Positions 28,937-29,707 of a stretch of DNA of 29,707 bases are shown in pieces. The stretch comes from Larix sibirica (Eukaryota > Streptophyta > Pinopsida > Pinales > Pinaceae), in assembly GCA_004151065.3 (NCBI GenBank), contig NWUY0300061715.1, positions 17,438-47,144 of the forward strand, read 5' to 3'. Each line of letters opens with the position of its first letter. Positions within the stretch are counted from its first letter, which is position 1. Below the pieces are notes generated by a model. It did no database searches. It was not told the origin of the DNA and saw only the letters and a program-made list of their open reading frames with translations. Made by a program: the position numbers and the translations under genes.

Positions 28937-29707
28937 TATGATTCATACGCATTCTGAAAGCTAAGTATGAAGGAGTTATATCACACTCTGTGAAATGTCT
29001 TACTTGTTTATTGAGACTTCGCCTTACATCCATCGATATTCACAATAATAACACTACCTCCTCAATTTTTAATATGGTTTTGAAATTAGGAAAGAGTGAT
29101 AGTCCCTTAATGTAGTCTTTTGTTAATTTACTTGTTATGCTTTTGAGACATGTGAATACAACCATCTCAAATGATCAATTAAAGATGTTTCTCCAATGTC
29201 CACCCTTTATTGATTTAGAGAGTATCTCAACTATTGTTGCACTATCACTTTTGAAGGCAATTATTAGGCGGAAGCTACTAGTTTGAGATCTGTACGATTT
29301 GGTCATTAGATTTGCATGCTTGATGGTAACTATTCAAGCTCTACCCATTTGCCAGCAATGTTGTCAAGATCTTTTACAGTTTCTTCTTAACTACCTTCTT
29401 AGTGCCAAGTGCTTGCAACAACATTTGGGTTTCTTAGTTTCAAACCTTAGGTAAGGTTCAATAATTTACTGCCAATATTCCAACTCTATTATTAATATGC
29501 AAACATAATTTAAATTTGCTTCTTTCAACAACATTTTTTGTAGCTATGAGCATACAAATGAAAAGGAAGCTGTACTAGAGATGTTACATGTGATTATCCT
29601 GAAATTTCCTAGTAATGTGGTAGATGAGCAAGCAATGACATTTTTCCTACCATTGGTGACTCGCCTAGTTAATGATAGTGACAATCAAGTTCAAGCTATG
29701 GTAGGAA
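28937..29707 (+). pseudogene. UTP20-like: UTP20 (DRIM, SSU processome component) fragment, two exons, runs off the window
   Basis: UTP20 is a very large HEAT-repeat nucleolar protein of the U3 snoRNP needed for 18S rRNA maturation. The first exon (about 28,937-29,450, acceptor ATGTAG) reads in one frame ILKAKYEGVISHSVKCLTCL through SLLKAIIRRKLLV and DLYDLVIRFACLMVTIQALP to CLQQHLGFLVSNL, interrupted only by TAG (29,113-29,115) and TGA (29,284-29,286). A 93-bp GT-AG intron (29,451-29,543) follows. The second exon begins YEHTNEKEAVLEMLHVIILK and FPSNVVDEQAMTFFLPLVTR and is open to the edge. This matches the conserved UTP20 block around 'LLKAI-x-x-RKL-V' and 'L-x-YEH-x-x-x-x-E-x-x-LEML'. No frameshifts occur in about 660 coding bases, so decay is milder than in the EHD exons. 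Confidence 0.85.
29451..29543 (+). other. Intact short intron in the UTP20 fragment
   Basis: GTAAGG donor and TTTTTTGTAG acceptor flank 93 bp of AT-rich DNA, splitting a codon (AG|C) so that the reading frame continues. Retention of an intron shows this copy came from genomic DNA, not from mRNA. Confidence 0.85.

Noticed and set aside
1-29707. CRISPR array, prokaryotic operon, phage or defence island
   Set aside because: No regularly spaced short repeats, no ribosome-binding sites or dense reading frames. Introns, LINEs and a plant gypsy element show a plant nuclear region.
1-29707. Organelle DNA insertion (plastid or mitochondrial)
   Set aside because: No recognisable organelle gene or rRNA/tRNA sequence was seen in any stretch.

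Overview
The window reads as nuclear DNA of a seed plant. The evidence is plant-type L1/LINE elements carrying a zf-RVT and an RNase H tail, a Ty3/gypsy element primed by initiator Met-tRNA, GT-AG introns, and gene fragments whose nearest families are plant ones. The species cannot be named from the sequence alone. No intact protein-coding gene is visible. The window is mostly dead transposable elements plus broken exons of several unrelated host genes.

Layout. 1-1,400 is a GC-richer, repeat-like stretch that resembles LTR or untranslated DNA of a retroelement. About 1,400-7,295 is a long decayed LINE (LINE A) on the minus strand, with 5' UTR, ORF1 and ORF2 recognisable. About 7,420-11,135 is a second, more AT-rich minus-strand LINE (LINE B), holding RT, zf-RVT and an RNase H domain. 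It stops exactly where a CACTA-type transposon end begins at 11,136. From 11,136 to about 14,850 is AT-rich DNA with subterminal-type repeats, one N (14,669) and no recognisable gene.

From 14,856 to the right edge, exon remnants of four host gene families lie on the plus strand. They are an alpha-carbonic-anhydrase-like exon (about 14,856-15,060), five exons of an EHD (EH-domain/dynamin-type GTPase) pseudogene in correct order (16,006-28,639), a serine carboxypeptidase-like piece (about 28,739-28,850), and two exons of a UTP20 (SSU processome/DRIM) homologue (about 28,937 to the edge). Introns are retained, so these are not processed pseudogenes.

The EHD pseudogene is spread over 12.6 kb because two of its introns were filled by transposons. 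Intron 16,416-22,303 holds a plus-strand LINE (LINE C). Intron 22,431-28,226 holds an almost structurally complete gypsy element (22,442-28,119) with both LTRs, a primer-binding site, a polypurine tract, gag-PR-RT-RH-INT order, a chromodomain-like tail and a 5-bp target duplication. Everything shows stops, frameshifts and lost catalytic residues, with many differences of the C-to-T/G-to-A type.

The most notable feature is the close packing of EHD, carboxypeptidase and UTP20 fragments on one strand within 1.5 kb. This suggests gene-fragment capture (Helitron or Pack-MULE style) or a heavily rearranged pseudogene cluster. All identifications come from reading translations by eye and were not checked against a database.
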